Of a stretch of DNA of 64,000 bases, positions 35,391 to 44,535 are shown piece by piece. A program made the position numbers and the translations under genes. The notes under the pieces were generated by a model. The model was not told the DNA's origin. It was given only the letters and a program-made list of their open reading frames with translations, and did not search any database. The DNA is from a bacterium (GTDB taxonomy: Bacteria > Zhuqueibacterota > QNDG01 > JAGLOF01), in contig JAFGRY010000017.1 in NCBI GenBank assembly GCA_016934955.1, positions 97,108-161,107 of the forward strand, read 5' to 3'. How positions within the stretch are numbered: position 1 is the first letter of the stretch; every line of letters starts with the position of its first letter.

Positions 35391-35423
35391 GGGACGCACT
35401 GAATAAGCAGCAGGGTAATACAG

Positions 35424-35452
35424 CCGCTGCCCGGAGATAATCCGGGCAGCGG
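35424..35452. terminator. GC-rich hairpin between converging genes
   Basis: CCGCTGCCCGG and CCGGGCAGCGG form a perfect 11-bp stem around a 7-base loop. It serves the 35217 gene on one side and the minus-strand S46 gene on the other. No T-run follows on either strand, so it may need Rho or only protect 3' ends. Confidence 0.6.
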
Positions 35453-35466
35453 TTACAGATGCGGTG

Positions 35467-37545
35467 TCAGTTGCCTTCCAGTTCGTCGGCCAGTTTCCCG
35501 GCGTCATAGAGATGCCGCAGCGCTTCCGAGATATAGGCGGTGTGGACCGCGACCGCCCGGTTTATGCGCTCGTCATACATGAACCTGCCCGGCAGACTCT
35601 CGATATTGCCGTCGAAAATCAATCCCACCACTTCCGCTTTCCTGTTGATCACCGGCGATCCCGAATTGCCGCCGATGATGTCACAGCTGCTGACGAAGTT
35701 GACCGGCGTGGAGAGATCGACCCTGTCCTGCCGGTCCCAGAAGCGCCGGGGCAGCATGAAGTCGCCCTCATTATCGAAACTGACGGCCCGGTCATAGAGA
35801 CCGTACAGGGTCGTCTTGCAGGGAGCCTTGGTCCCGTTCATGGGATAGCCGGTCACCGTCCCGTAGGACAGCCGCAGTGTGAACGTGGCATCCGGATAGA
35901 TATCTTTCCCGTAGATGGCGAAACGGGCCCGGGCGATTTTTTCCGCGGCAGATTCGAACGCGCTCTGCATGTGCTCCCTGTTCCACTCGATATTCTCTCT
36001 GAGCAGGGGATCGAGCTTCCGCATGAGCACGATCAGGGGGTCCTTGCAGGCCTTCACCGCTTTTTCGCCGCCTTCTATCAGTTTTTTCCGGAAATTCACA
36101 TCATAGAGTTTTGTTTCTTTGGTCAGCCCGGCTGCCACGTGCTCCGGCGTTTTGCCGTTCAGCACCGTTTTGATAAAGGCATCGTCATCGCCCAGCCCTT
36201 TCTGGGAGAGGCCCAGGGACCAGGTGAGGGTGGCTTCCTCCATGTCCTGAAAAATCGGTGCAGGCGAAAGAAGTCCGAAACGGGTGTTTTCCAGCTCCGC
36301 TTCGTGGTAGCCGTCAAGACGCTCCGCATCCGGTTTCGTAACCTCGGCGGCATAGCGCACGATGTTGATCGCGAGGCCGGTAAGCCGCGAACCGAAGAAC
36401 CCCTGGTAAAACTGGCGGTTTATCCTGTCCGTATCAGATGCCAGTAATGTTTCGATGGTTTCCCACGCGCCGCCGTAGCGCTGCTGCATCTCCGGATCAG
36501 CGGCGATCTGTTTCCGCAGCGCTTCTTCTTTACGCTTGTGCTGATTCATGAGGCTGGTGTCCTGCAGGCCGCCGAATTCGCCGGTCATGGCCTTTTTCGC
36601 GTTCTCGAGGCCGAATATCCGCACCAGCGCCCGCCGTTCCTGCTCTTCCCCTTTGCTTGAATATTCACGCAGCGCCCCGATCCAGGAATCGATCAGCCCC
36701 AGTGTCATCGGGTACTGATAATCGCGCTGATACACGAGCTGCGCGTAGGTGTTGAGACGGTTTGTGGATCCCGGATTGCCTGAGACGAATACCAGATCGT
36801 CTTCTCCCGCTCCCTCTTTGTTCCAGGCGAAAAAGTGCTCCGACTGTACCGGTTTGCCGTTTTCATACACCCTGAAGAACGCGACATCCAGATCGTAGCG
36901 GGGGTAGGTGAAGTTGTCGAAATCGCCGCCGTAATAGGCCGCCTGCCGTTCGGGTGCAAAGACGAGCCGCACATCGGTGTACTCCTTGTATACATAGAGC
37001 CAGTATTCACCGCCGGAGTAGAGCGAAACGACGTTGGAACGGAGTCCGGTCTTCTCTTTACTCTCCTGTTCGATCTCGGCAATCACCGCATCCCTGGCCT
37101 TTAACTTCTCCTGGTCGGATTTCGCACCCGCAATCGCTTGTTCAACTCTCCCGGTGACATTTTTCATGTCGACGAGAACATTCACTTCCAGATCCGAGCT
37201 TTTGATCTCCTGGTCCGGTGTCGCCGCGTAGAATCCGGTGGCCACATAGTTCTGCTCGGGAGTGGAAATCTTCTGCAGCTGTCCCACGGCCACATGGTGA
37301 TTGGTCATCACCAGCCCGTCGGGACTGACAAACGAGCCCGATCCGCCGTCCATAAAACGGACGCTGGCCAGACGTACGTGGTCCAGCCATTCCTGGGTCG
37401 GGGTGAATCCGTATGTTGCCTTCAGCAGTTTGAGGGGCGGATTATCGAAGGTCCACATACCCTCATCGGGAGTGCCGAAGGCCGCGGCTGCAAGCAGCAT
37501 AACCGTCGCCGCAGTGATCAGCTTGATCAGTCGTTTCCTCTGCAT
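35467..37545 (-). CDS. S46 family dipeptidyl-peptidase
   Basis: 692 residues with a signal peptide (LITAATVMLLAAAAFG). The S46 pattern is complete: MWTFDNPPL near the mature N-terminus, GLVMTNHHVAVGQLQ with the catalytic His, an Asp in the FTYPRYDLDVAFFRVYENGKP block, and GGNSGSPVINRKAEVVGLIFDGNIESL with the catalytic Ser. The residue after FD is Gly, as in DPP7-type enzymes, where DPP11 has Arg, so I infer preference for hydrophobic P1 residues. It releases dipeptides from peptides in the periplasm. AGGAGACACC precedes the ATG. The gene is alone on the minus strand. Confidence 0.95.
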   Translation of the reverse strand: MQRKRLIKLITAATVMLLAAAAFGTPDEGMWTFDNPPLKLLKATYGFTPTQEWLDHVRLASVRFMDGGSGSFVSPDGLVMTNHHVAVGQLQKISTPEQNYVATGFYAATPDQEIKSSDLEVNVLVDMKNVTGRVEQAIAGAKSDQEKLKARDAVIAEIEQESKEKTGLRSNVVSLYSGGEYWLYVYKEYTDVRLVFAPERQAAYYGGDFDNFTYPRYDLDVAFFRVYENGKPVQSEHFFAWNKEGAGEDDLVFVSGNPGSTNRLNTYAQLVYQRDYQYPMTLGLIDSWIGALREYSSKGEEQERRALVRIFGLENAKKAMTGEFGGLQDTSLMNQHKRKEEALRKQIAADPEMQQRYGGAWETIETLLASDTDRINRQFYQGFFGSRLTGLAINIVRYAAEVTKPDAERLDGYHEAELENTRFGLLSPAPIFQDMEEATLTWSLGLSQKGLGDDDAFIKTVLNGKTPEHVAAGLTKETKLYDVNFRKKLIEGGEKAVKACKDPLIVLMRKLDPLLRENIEWNREHMQSAFESAAEKIARARFAIYGKDIYPDATFTLRLSYGTVTGYPMNGTKAPCKTTLYGLYDRAVSFDNEGDFMLPRRFWDRQDRVDLSTPVNFVSSCDIIGGNSGSPVINRKAEVVGLIFDGNIESLPGRFMYDERINRAVAVHTAYISEALRHLYDAGKLADELEGN

Positions 37546-37910
37546 AAGGTGTCTCCTGGTTATTGTGGATTATTGTTGAATGCTCAACCATACTGATATA
37601 TACGAGCAAATATAGCGATTGGATCCAGGAAAAACAAGTGCAGCCGATGGGTAACGGTATGATCCCGGGCCCGGCGGCTATGCCCGTTTCCCGGCAACTG
37701 TACTATTTTGTTGGAAAAGCGGCGAAAAATCAGTTTATTTCCAGGAGCTCCCATTCGCAATTTCAGGGCCGGACCATTCTGTCCCCGGATCAAATGACCC
37801 GGGAATAAAACAGCATCTCTCCTGTTTAATACATATGTCGAACCGGTACGGCTCCTGTGGTCCTGCGATCATGCCGCTGTTACCATCCTGTTAACGGAAG
37901 GAGCCGTTGT
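37546..37910. other. Divergent intergenic region of 365 bases
   Basis: It separates the minus-strand S46 gene from the plus-strand zinc-ribbon gene. A small palindrome GTTGA-ATGC-TCAAC lies at 37575-37588, close to the S46 leader, and the next 40 bases are AT-rich, compatible with promoters in both directions. No gene is supported. Confidence 0.45.
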
Positions 37911-38132
37911 ATGATATGCCCGTCATGCGGTGAGAACAATTCCGACAATGCCGCACTCTGTACCTACTGCGGGTACAAGTTCAGATTCGGACACGCGTTC
38001 AATGATCCGGCGAACATGACGTTTCTTAAGTCCGGTTCCGCCGGAAAATCCAGAGCAGGCAGGATCGTTTTCTTCCTGTTCCTCCTGGTGATGGTCGTTA
38101 CGGTGATCGTTGCCTCGTTCCTGAAATACTGA
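37911..38132 (+). CDS. Zinc-ribbon membrane-anchored protein
   Basis: 73 residues from the ATG at 37911 (AAGGAG upstream). The N-terminus is a zinc ribbon, CPSCGENNSDNAALCTYCG, followed by a Gly/Lys-rich linker and a C-terminal transmembrane helix (IVFFLFLLVMVVTVIVASFL). The ribbon should face the cytoplasm. Such tail-anchored zinc-ribbon proteins are common in uncultivated bacteria and lack assigned functions. The gene is followed by a perfect hairpin. Confidence 0.85.
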   Translation: MICPSCGENNSDNAALCTYCGYKFRFGHAFNDPANMTFLKSGSAGKSRAGRIVFFLFLLVMVVTVIVASFLKY

Positions 38133-38162
38133 TATGTATTGCCGCTTTCAGTCCGGCCGGAG

Positions 38163-38192
38163 TGCGCGGGCATGCATCAGCATGCCCGCGCA
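38163..38192 (+). terminator. Perfect 13-bp hairpin after the zinc-ribbon gene
   Basis: TGCGCGGGCATGC and its exact reverse complement flank the four-base loop ATCA. No T-run follows, so it is probably a 3'-end stabiliser or factor-dependent terminator. Its position also allows a role as a leader structure for the GH172-type gene 100 bases downstream. Confidence 0.6.
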
Positions 38193-38291
38193 GCCTGGAA
38201 TTCCATCAGCTGCGAACCGGGCCGCCTGCGCCGGGATATACGAACAATCACGTTCCCCATGATTCCTTGTCCTGCACGAGAGGAGGCTCCG

Positions 38292-40367
38292 ATGCGACAA
38301 TCTTTTTTTCTGCTGATCATCACGATGGCCGGCGCACTTGCCGCTCAACCGGGAACAGAACGTCCCTTGATCACAACCGGTACTCTTTTTGAAGAGATGG
38401 CTGATATGGAGCGCCTGACCAGGTTTCCCGATCCCGCTTTTCGCACCATCCAGTATTCGTCCTTCGATCACCGCAGCACCGTGCCGGGGGGGCCTTACTG
38501 GTTCGCCAATTCCGACGGTTTCGGCGGTGAACCGGTGCCCAATTTTGAAGCGGTGCTGCAGGACCCTGATGACAACGGCATCGGGAGCTATCTGATCGCG
38601 GACGTAGAGGGGCCGGGAGCGATAGTGCGGCTCTGGACGGCCAGTATCGAGGGAACGCTGAGCGTGTATCTCGACCGCTTATCCGATCCTCTATACGAGG
38701 GACCGGCGGATGACTTCTTCCGCCGGCCCTATGACGGGTTTGCCGGGATCGGCGGCATCGACCGGGAGCGGTTCACCACCACTGTATACCAGCGGGATGC
38801 TTCCTATGCTCCCATACCCTTTGCCGAACACCTGCGGGTTGTCTGGAAGGGGAATATTCAGCACATACATTTTTATCAGCTGCAGGTACGGCTGTACGAT
38901 CAGCCGGCGCGTGTGCAGACATTCACTCCCGCCGATATCGAGCGTTACCGTGATACCATACATAGAACGACGGTGCTTCTCAGCGAACCGGGGCGCCCCC
39001 CCGGGGGTGATACCCATCCTTTCAGGACGGCGGTGGCGCCCGGAGCGCATACTCAAGCGCTCACGCTTCGCGGATCGGAAGCCGTTCGCGTATTCACTCT
39101 CAAGATCGAGGCTGTATCGCCTGAGAAAGCGCTGCGGCAGACCGTCCTGAGGATGCACGCGGACGGATACGCCATACCCCAGATCGAGGCGCCCTGCGGA
39201 GACTTCTTCGGCGCCGCACCGGGGATCAATCCCTATGAATCCCTGCCGTTTTCAGTGCATCCCGACGGCACCATGATCTGCCGGTTCGTGATGCCGTTCC
39301 ACGACTCTCTGACCGTTTCATTCGAGAATTACGGTGATCAGCCGGTGGGGATAACCGGATCGGCGGAGACCACAGCGTATACCTGGGATGAGCGGTCCCT
39401 TTACTTCAGAGCCCGTTGGCGGGTAACCCATGATCTCACCGGGCCGAACAGAAATATCTTCGATCTGCCGTTCCTGCTCGCGCAGGGGGCCGGCCTCTAT
39501 GCGGGGACGACATCGATTATTATGAACCCCGCCGATGCGCCTGCGTCCTACGGCAACTGGTGGGGAGAAGGCGATGAAAAGGTGTTCGTCGATGACGATA
39601 CCGTACCATCTTTCTTCGGCACGGGATCGGAGGACTATTACAATTACTCATGGTCGTCTCCCAATATTTTTTATTATCCCTACTGCGGGCAGCCGCGGAA
39701 CGACGGCCCGGGCAACCGCGGGTTCGTCGCCAACTTTCGCTGGCATCTGCTCGACGCCATCCCGTTCCGGGAAAGGATCGCCTTTTATATGGAATTGTAT
39801 CATCATGATGTCACTCCCGGAATGAGCTATGCGCGAACCGGGTACTATTATGCCCGCCCCGGGGTGATCGATGACAGTGAACCGCTGATGGCCGGGGATC
39901 TGCGGGAACTGCGGATGCCGGTCAACTGGCAGCCGTCGGCGGAGAAGGGAGCTGCCGATGCAGTGTTTTATGCGGCCGAGACAGTCGCTGAACCTGGTGA
40001 CCGGACGGAACTGGTTGACGGGGCGATGTGGGAGGGATCGAAGCTGTTTGTCTGGAAACCGGCGGCGGCGGGGGAGACACTGGATGTCTCGCTTCCCGTC
40101 CTGGAGACCGGTCGCTACCGGCTGGTACTGACCGCGGCTCTCTCTCCTGAATCGGGCAGCGCTTCTTTCATGCTTGACGGTCAGGAGATTCTCTTCGCAA
40201 ACGGGCGGAGGGACATCGACTTCCACCGTCCGTTCCGAACGCTCTCACGCAGCTATACGCTCACGACAAAAGAACTGTGGAAAGGCTCTCATACACTCAC
40301 ACTCGTTGCCGGAAGCTCGGAAAACAGAATGATCGGGCTCGATTTTTTCTGGCTGCAGAAGCGGTAG
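38292..40367 (+). CDS. GH172/DUF2961 glycoside hydrolase
   Basis: About 691 residues from the ATG at 38292 (AGAGGAGG upstream); the first 51 residues of the listed frame are discarded. Signal peptide: SFFLLIITMAGALAAQ. DUF2961 features: SSFDHRSTVPGGPYWFANSDGFG, VEGPGAIVRLW, FGTGSEDYYNYSW and MELYHHD. The family was reassigned as GH172, whose members include D-arabinofuranosidases and difructose anhydride I synthases/hydrolases and work as trimers or larger assemblies. The acidic residues in GSEDYYNYSW fit the active-site region. The C-terminal ~150 residues form an extra beta domain. The substrate here is open; export is likely. Confidence 0.9.
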   Translation: MRQSFFLLIITMAGALAAQPGTERPLITTGTLFEEMADMERLTRFPDPAFRTIQYSSFDHRSTVPGGPYWFANSDGFGGEPVPNFEAVLQDPDDNGIGSYLIADVEGPGAIVRLWTASIEGTLSVYLDRLSDPLYEGPADDFFRRPYDGFAGIGGIDRERFTTTVYQRDASYAPIPFAEHLRVVWKGNIQHIHFYQLQVRLYDQPARVQTFTPADIERYRDTIHRTTVLLSEPGRPPGGDTHPFRTAVAPGAHTQALTLRGSEAVRVFTLKIEAVSPEKALRQTVLRMHADGYAIPQIEAPCGDFFGAAPGINPYESLPFSVHPDGTMICRFVMPFHDSLTVSFENYGDQPVGITGSAETTAYTWDERSLYFRARWRVTHDLTGPNRNIFDLPFLLAQGAGLYAGTTSIIMNPADAPASYGNWWGEGDEKVFVDDDTVPSFFGTGSEDYYNYSWSSPNIFYYPYCGQPRNDGPGNRGFVANFRWHLLDAIPFRERIAFYMELYHHDVTPGMSYARTGYYYARPGVIDDSEPLMAGDLRELRMPVNWQPSAEKGAADAVFYAAETVAEPGDRTELVDGAMWEGSKLFVWKPAAAGETLDVSLPVLETGRYRLVLTAALSPESGSASFMLDGQEILFANGRRDIDFHRPFRTLSRSYTLTTKELWKGSHTLTLVAGSSENRMIGLDFFWLQKR

Positions 40368-40576
40368 GCGTCGGAGGACGGTATGATTGCCGGCTGGGTT
40401 CGGTACAATTTTTGCATATTCCTGAAATGCACTGGATAACGCTGAAGCTGCGCCGGAATCGACAGTGACAGCCATGCAATCTGCACCGTGAAATGGAGCA
40501 CCTGTTTTCTCCATGAAATATGGCCTCTTACTAACATGATTGGCGGGTGCAGCAATACAGGCAGGGAGGCACATCC

Positions 40577-40957
40577 ATGGTACTGCAGTTCAGAGAGTAT
40601 CGGGGCCGCAAAATGATCTACCTGGACTGTCGCGGTCTTGATGATCATGACCTGATTCATATTCTGGAAGAGGCGGCGGAAGTGATGCGTCCCATGAATG
40701 AAAAAGTGCCGGTGCTGGCGAACGTTACCGATGTCGCGCTCTCCAGCGAGTTCATGGAAAAGATGAAGTCCCTGACGAGAGACGTGTTTGTCGACAAGGT
40801 GGAGAATACGGCCATCGTCGGCGTGGACGGGTTGAAAAATGTGCTGCTGAAAACGTATAATTTCCTTCTCAATCGGGATCTCCGTACATTCCCCGCCGAA
40901 GAGGAAGCGCTTGAGTGGCTCTATCAGGGAAACAGCCGGATGAAGAAAGAGGAATGA
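40577..40957 (+). CDS. STAS/SpoIIAA-like protein, first of a tandem pair
   Basis: 126 residues from the ATG at 40577 (GGGAGGCAC upstream), starting MVLQFREYRGRKMIYLDCRGL. The middle reads HILEEAAEVMRPMNEKVPVLANVTDVALS and the C-terminal part NTAIVGVDGLKNVLLKTYNFLLNRDLRTF. By eye more than half of its residues match the product of the next gene, so this is a tandem duplication. The fold matches short SpoIIAA-like/STAS proteins. No kinase or phosphatase partner is adjacent. Role unknown; a lipid or regulatory sensor is possible. Confidence 0.75.
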   Translation: MVLQFREYRGRKMIYLDCRGLDDHDLIHILEEAAEVMRPMNEKVPVLANVTDVALSSEFMEKMKSLTRDVFVDKVENTAIVGVDGLKNVLLKTYNFLLNRDLRTFPAEEEALEWLYQGNSRMKKEE

Positions 40958-41021
40958 ACAGATCGCGTCATGCAGTATTTTATGGTGTGTGAATGATGAT
41001 ACGTAAACAGAGAGGAACAGT

Positions 41022-41381
41022 ATGCTGGCGAAATGGAAGCAATATCAGGATATGGATTATATCTATCTCGACTGCCGCGGACTCAAGGAAACGGAAATGA
41101 TCACGATTCTGGAAGACGCCGCCGAAATAATGAAACCGAAAAGCGAGCAGGTGTTCGTCCTCGCCAATGTGACCGGTGCCGTCATCGCTCCGGAATTCAT
41201 GGAACGTTTCAAGGCGCTGACTGCTGAAGTGTATAAAGAAAAAGTAGCACGGACGGCCATTGTCGGCGTCGACGGCATGAAGAGTGTGATTATCAAGACA
41301 TACAATTTTATCATGGGCAGGGATGTGCATACGTTCGCCTCGGAAGAGGAAGCGCTTGCCTATCTTTACAGCAACCGGTGA
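41022..41381 (+). CDS. STAS/SpoIIAA-like protein, second of a tandem pair
   Basis: 119 residues: MLAKWKQYQDMDYIYLDCRGL, then TILEDAAEIMKPKSEQVFVLANVTG, then RTAIVGVDGMKSVIIKTYNFIMGRDVHTF. It is a paralogue of the 40577 protein and shares the blocks YLDCRGL, VLANVT, TAIVGVDG, KTYNF and EEEAL. AGAGAGGAAC precedes the ATG. The pair is closed by an intrinsic terminator at 41474, so the two are probably cotranscribed. Divergence at the N-terminus and around the loop after YLDCRGL suggests separate partners. Confidence 0.75.
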   Translation: MLAKWKQYQDMDYIYLDCRGLKETEMITILEDAAEIMKPKSEQVFVLANVTGAVIAPEFMERFKALTAEVYKEKVARTAIVGVDGMKSVIIKTYNFIMGRDVHTFASEEEALAYLYSNR

Positions 41382-41835
41382 CGATGAGGGGCCGCATCGC
41401 TCGTCCTTTCCTGGTGTCGATGCCGGGATACATGTACGAATCGTTTTTTCCCTGAAAAACAGCGGCTAATGGAGGCCGGCGAACGCCGGCCATGTTTTTT
41501 GGGCCGGTGCCGGTCCTCCGCCGCCTTGCCGGCACGGCATACATTGCGTATACCTCCCCTTCAATCAGGATCAGGTACCGAATCCCTCGCTCCATTCAGA
41601 TATGGCTTCTCAATCCCCGGCAGGTGCTGATTTTCTGTCCGGATTCGGACAATCACTGTTTGCAGACGGACATCAATAGGATATCCTCAAAGATTTATTG
41701 ATGTAACTATAATAAAAACAAATATGGCATAGTTCTTGTCTCTTCGCTCGTATACATGATGAGTCAACATATCCGCCGGGCCGGCCGCGAGTGACTGATT
41801 TCCAACCGGCGTGCCGGTTTAATGAAGGGACATCG
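41382..41835 (+). other. Intergenic region of 454 bases
   Basis: It holds the terminator at 41474 and, at about 41690-41735, an AT-rich stretch (TTGATGTAACTATAATAAAA) that is a likely promoter for the permease gene. No gene is supported in between. Confidence 0.5.
41474..41500 (+). terminator. Intrinsic terminator of the STAS pair
   Basis: GGCCGGC and GCCGGCC pair around GAAC and are followed by ATGTTTTTT. Stem, short loop and T-run make this a good intrinsic terminator. Confidence 0.8.
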
Positions 41836-44253
41836 ATGCTGAAAACGTATCTGAAAATCGCATTGCGGAATCTCTCCAGGCAAAAGCTTCCTGTCTTCAT
41901 CAATATATTCGGACTAGCCGTAAGCCTGACGTTATGCCTGCTGACAATGGGGTACATCGTGCATGAGTATCAGTACGATACGTTTCATGAACATGGAGAT
42001 CGCATTGCCCAGCTTTTCTGCAGGTTTGACTTCAAACAATCAGGAATCACCTATGCATATGGTATGCGGCCGTTGGCGCGGGCATTGGTTACTGAATTGC
42101 CCGAGGTCGAAAATGCAGCCGTTTTCACGTATCGATACACCGGTGTCGGCAGAGCAGATGATACGGGCAGGGAAGGGCCTGCCGGCAAGCAAAGTGTACT
42201 GTATGCGGATGCGGATTTTCTGCGGGTGTTCACTTTCCCTTTGCTGGCCGGATCATCCGTCTCGCTCGATGACCCGTTTACCGTACTGCTCACGCAAAAA
42301 GCGGCACATGCCTGGTTCGGAGATGAAAACCCCATCGGCAGGTATTTGAGGATCGGGGATGACACACGGTATGAAATTACGGGTGTTCTGGATGATGTGC
42401 CGCATAACAGCCATCTCGAATTTAATTGTATCGCCTCGGATGCCAGCCTCCGTATGAGCGGAGTACCTGAATATACATGGAGTGATTACACGGAAAAGGA
42501 CCGGTTCGGGGATGACTATGTGTACCTGCTCCTTACGAATCCCGCAGATATCCGTGTGGTCGAGGAGAAAATTCCGTCTATTATTCAGCATCACTTTGAT
42601 CCGGAAACTGCTGCCGCATACTCATTTCAGCTTGTCGCTCTTTCACATATTTATCACAGCGTCGGCAGCTTCAGGAAATGTATCGGCATGCTGTGCCACT
42701 GCAACATGTATTTGATAAGGACGGCTTCCCTGATCACGGCGCTGATATTATTGGTTGCCGTGTTCAATTTTGTGAATCTCGCCACCGCCCGCACGGCATC
42801 CCGGGTAAAGGAAGTGGGATTACGGAAAGTATTTGGCGCAGCCAGGAAACAGCTTGTTTATCAGTTTCTTTTCGAATCGTTTCTTACTGTAGTGGTCGCG
42901 GCGGGAATCGGTCTGCTCGCATATACACTGGTAACGCCGTTCATTACGCCGCTGTTCGGGAAAACCATGTTTGCCGATTTTCTCCGGGATCCGGTAATGG
43001 CCGGTTCGGTCCTGCTGTTTATCGGCCTGGTGAGTGTCGCGGCGGGCGTCTATCCGGCGGTGTATCTTTCCCGGTTCGATCCCATCTCTGTATTTCGGCG
43101 CAGCACGACCATATCATCGGCGAAATCGCTGTTTCGCAAGGTACTGGTTGTCGGTCAATTCGCCGTCGTCACCCTGTTTGTTGCATATACGTTGGTTCTC
43201 AACAATCAAACCAGGTATATGATGGCTATAGACCTTGGTTTCAGGAAAAACAACATCATGCTCCTGCCCCTGAGTAAAGAAATTTCCGCGGGTCGCATTG
43301 AACGATTGAAAACCGAAATTGAGAGGATCGGTGCCGTGCAGGCGGTGACTGCCGTGGACCACCTTCCCGGTGTCAGCGGGGCATACGCCGTTTACTATAC
43401 AAAAGACACCAGGGATCGGGCGAGCAGAGTTCTCGGTACGGGATATTCGGCCGACAAGGATTTTTTCAATGTGTTCGATATCGAACTTGTCCGGGGAAAC
43501 GGTTCTCGGCAGGATCAATCGGCCGATGAGAGCGATTGCGTGTACATTAATGAGTCATTCGCCGCCTCGATGGATATGCGCAACCCGATCGGATACCGGC
43601 TGTATACGGCAGACGGCGAATATCGCGTTGCGGGCGTTTTTAAAGATTTTTACGGTGCGGATATGACGCTGCATCATCGATTCCCGCTGTATATGGTCAA
43701 ACTGATGCCGGGCGAGAGCCGGTACATGTGCGTATCGCTGGAAGCGCGTCAGGTCGGGTCCGCAGTGTCGGACATTCAGGATGTCTGGAACCGGATTCTT
43801 CCCGGCCGTGTATTGTCCTATTCATTTCTGGATGATGAAATCGCGGCGCATTACGCCCCGGTTCGGTTCAGGATTCGTCTCTTGTCACTGCTGTCACTGC
43901 TGTCTGTCTGTATCGCATGTCTTGGTGTCTTCGGGTTCGTTTCCTATGCCACTGAACAGCGGACACGGGAGGTCGGCATCAGAAAAGTGCTCGGGGCTTC
44001 CGTTGGGGACATCATTGCCATTTTCACCGGTGAATTCTTCCGTCTGATCACAATCGCTGCCTTGATCGGATTACCGGCAGCCTTTATCCTGGGAAGGCAA
44101 TTCAGCAGCGGGTATGCGGTGCAGGCGCCTCTCTCCATGTGGATTTTTCTGATCACCGCAGGCGGCTCGGCAATAGTTGTCGGGCTTATGATCGGTTGTC
44201 AGGTCGGGCGGACAGCGTTACGGAATCCTGTTGAATCGTTGCGGAATGAATAG
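41836..44253 (+). CDS. MacB/FtsX-type ABC transporter permease, orphan
   Basis: About 805 residues from the ATG at 41836 (GAAGGGACATCG upstream). It starts MLKTYLKIALRNLSRQKLPVF, the usual opening of FCB MacB-like permeases. There are eight transmembrane helices: one near the N-terminus, three around 290-420, one near 440 and three at the C-terminus. Two FtsX domains are present, each with the VREVGIRKVLGA-like motif (VKEVGLRKVFGA, TREVGIRKVLGA), and periplasmic MacB_PCD domains lie between. No ATPase gene is adjacent. Such lone permeases occur in arrays in Bacteroidetes and may use a shared ATPase. Possible roles are efflux of peptides or lipoprotein handling. Confidence 0.9.
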   Translation: MLKTYLKIALRNLSRQKLPVFINIFGLAVSLTLCLLTMGYIVHEYQYDTFHEHGDRIAQLFCRFDFKQSGITYAYGMRPLARALVTELPEVENAAVFTYRYTGVGRADDTGREGPAGKQSVLYADADFLRVFTFPLLAGSSVSLDDPFTVLLTQKAAHAWFGDENPIGRYLRIGDDTRYEITGVLDDVPHNSHLEFNCIASDASLRMSGVPEYTWSDYTEKDRFGDDYVYLLLTNPADIRVVEEKIPSIIQHHFDPETAAAYSFQLVALSHIYHSVGSFRKCIGMLCHCNMYLIRTASLITALILLVAVFNFVNLATARTASRVKEVGLRKVFGAARKQLVYQFLFESFLTVVVAAGIGLLAYTLVTPFITPLFGKTMFADFLRDPVMAGSVLLFIGLVSVAAGVYPAVYLSRFDPISVFRRSTTISSAKSLFRKVLVVGQFAVVTLFVAYTLVLNNQTRYMMAIDLGFRKNNIMLLPLSKEISAGRIERLKTEIERIGAVQAVTAVDHLPGVSGAYAVYYTKDTRDRASRVLGTGYSADKDFFNVFDIELVRGNGSRQDQSADESDCVYINESFAASMDMRNPIGYRLYTADGEYRVAGVFKDFYGADMTLHHRFPLYMVKLMPGESRYMCVSLEARQVGSAVSDIQDVWNRILPGRVLSYSFLDDEIAAHYAPVRFRIRLLSLLSLLSVCIACLGVFGFVSYATEQRTREVGIRKVLGASVGDIIAIFTGEFFRLITIAALIGLPAAFILGRQFSSGYAVQAPLSMWIFLITAGGSAIVVGLMIGCQVGRTALRNPVESLRNE

Positions 44254-44535
44254 CGTCGTGTCAGAGCCGGCACGGTTCCAGCCGTTTTTCCACCGGTCCG
44301 CTCCGTTTCCAATGCATGAGTGCCGCGTCTGCAGCGGAGTTTCTTTGAAAGCCAGCATATCTGCGATGATTGCCGGAATCCGCTCCTCGTCATTTCCGGC
44401 TGCGGATCAGCTGATTTTTTAAAAATGTTTATGGGTGCCCGCAGGTTTTTACCCGTGCAGGATGTTAAAGGGATGGATTCAGCTGAGGATGAACGCTGAA
44501 GAAATATATCCTTACCCGGGAGATTCGCGGGAACG

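Noticed and set aside
35464-36447. A 327-residue plus-strand frame in the S46 gene
   Set aside because: Antisense shadow of a complete S46 peptidase. It has no start signal.
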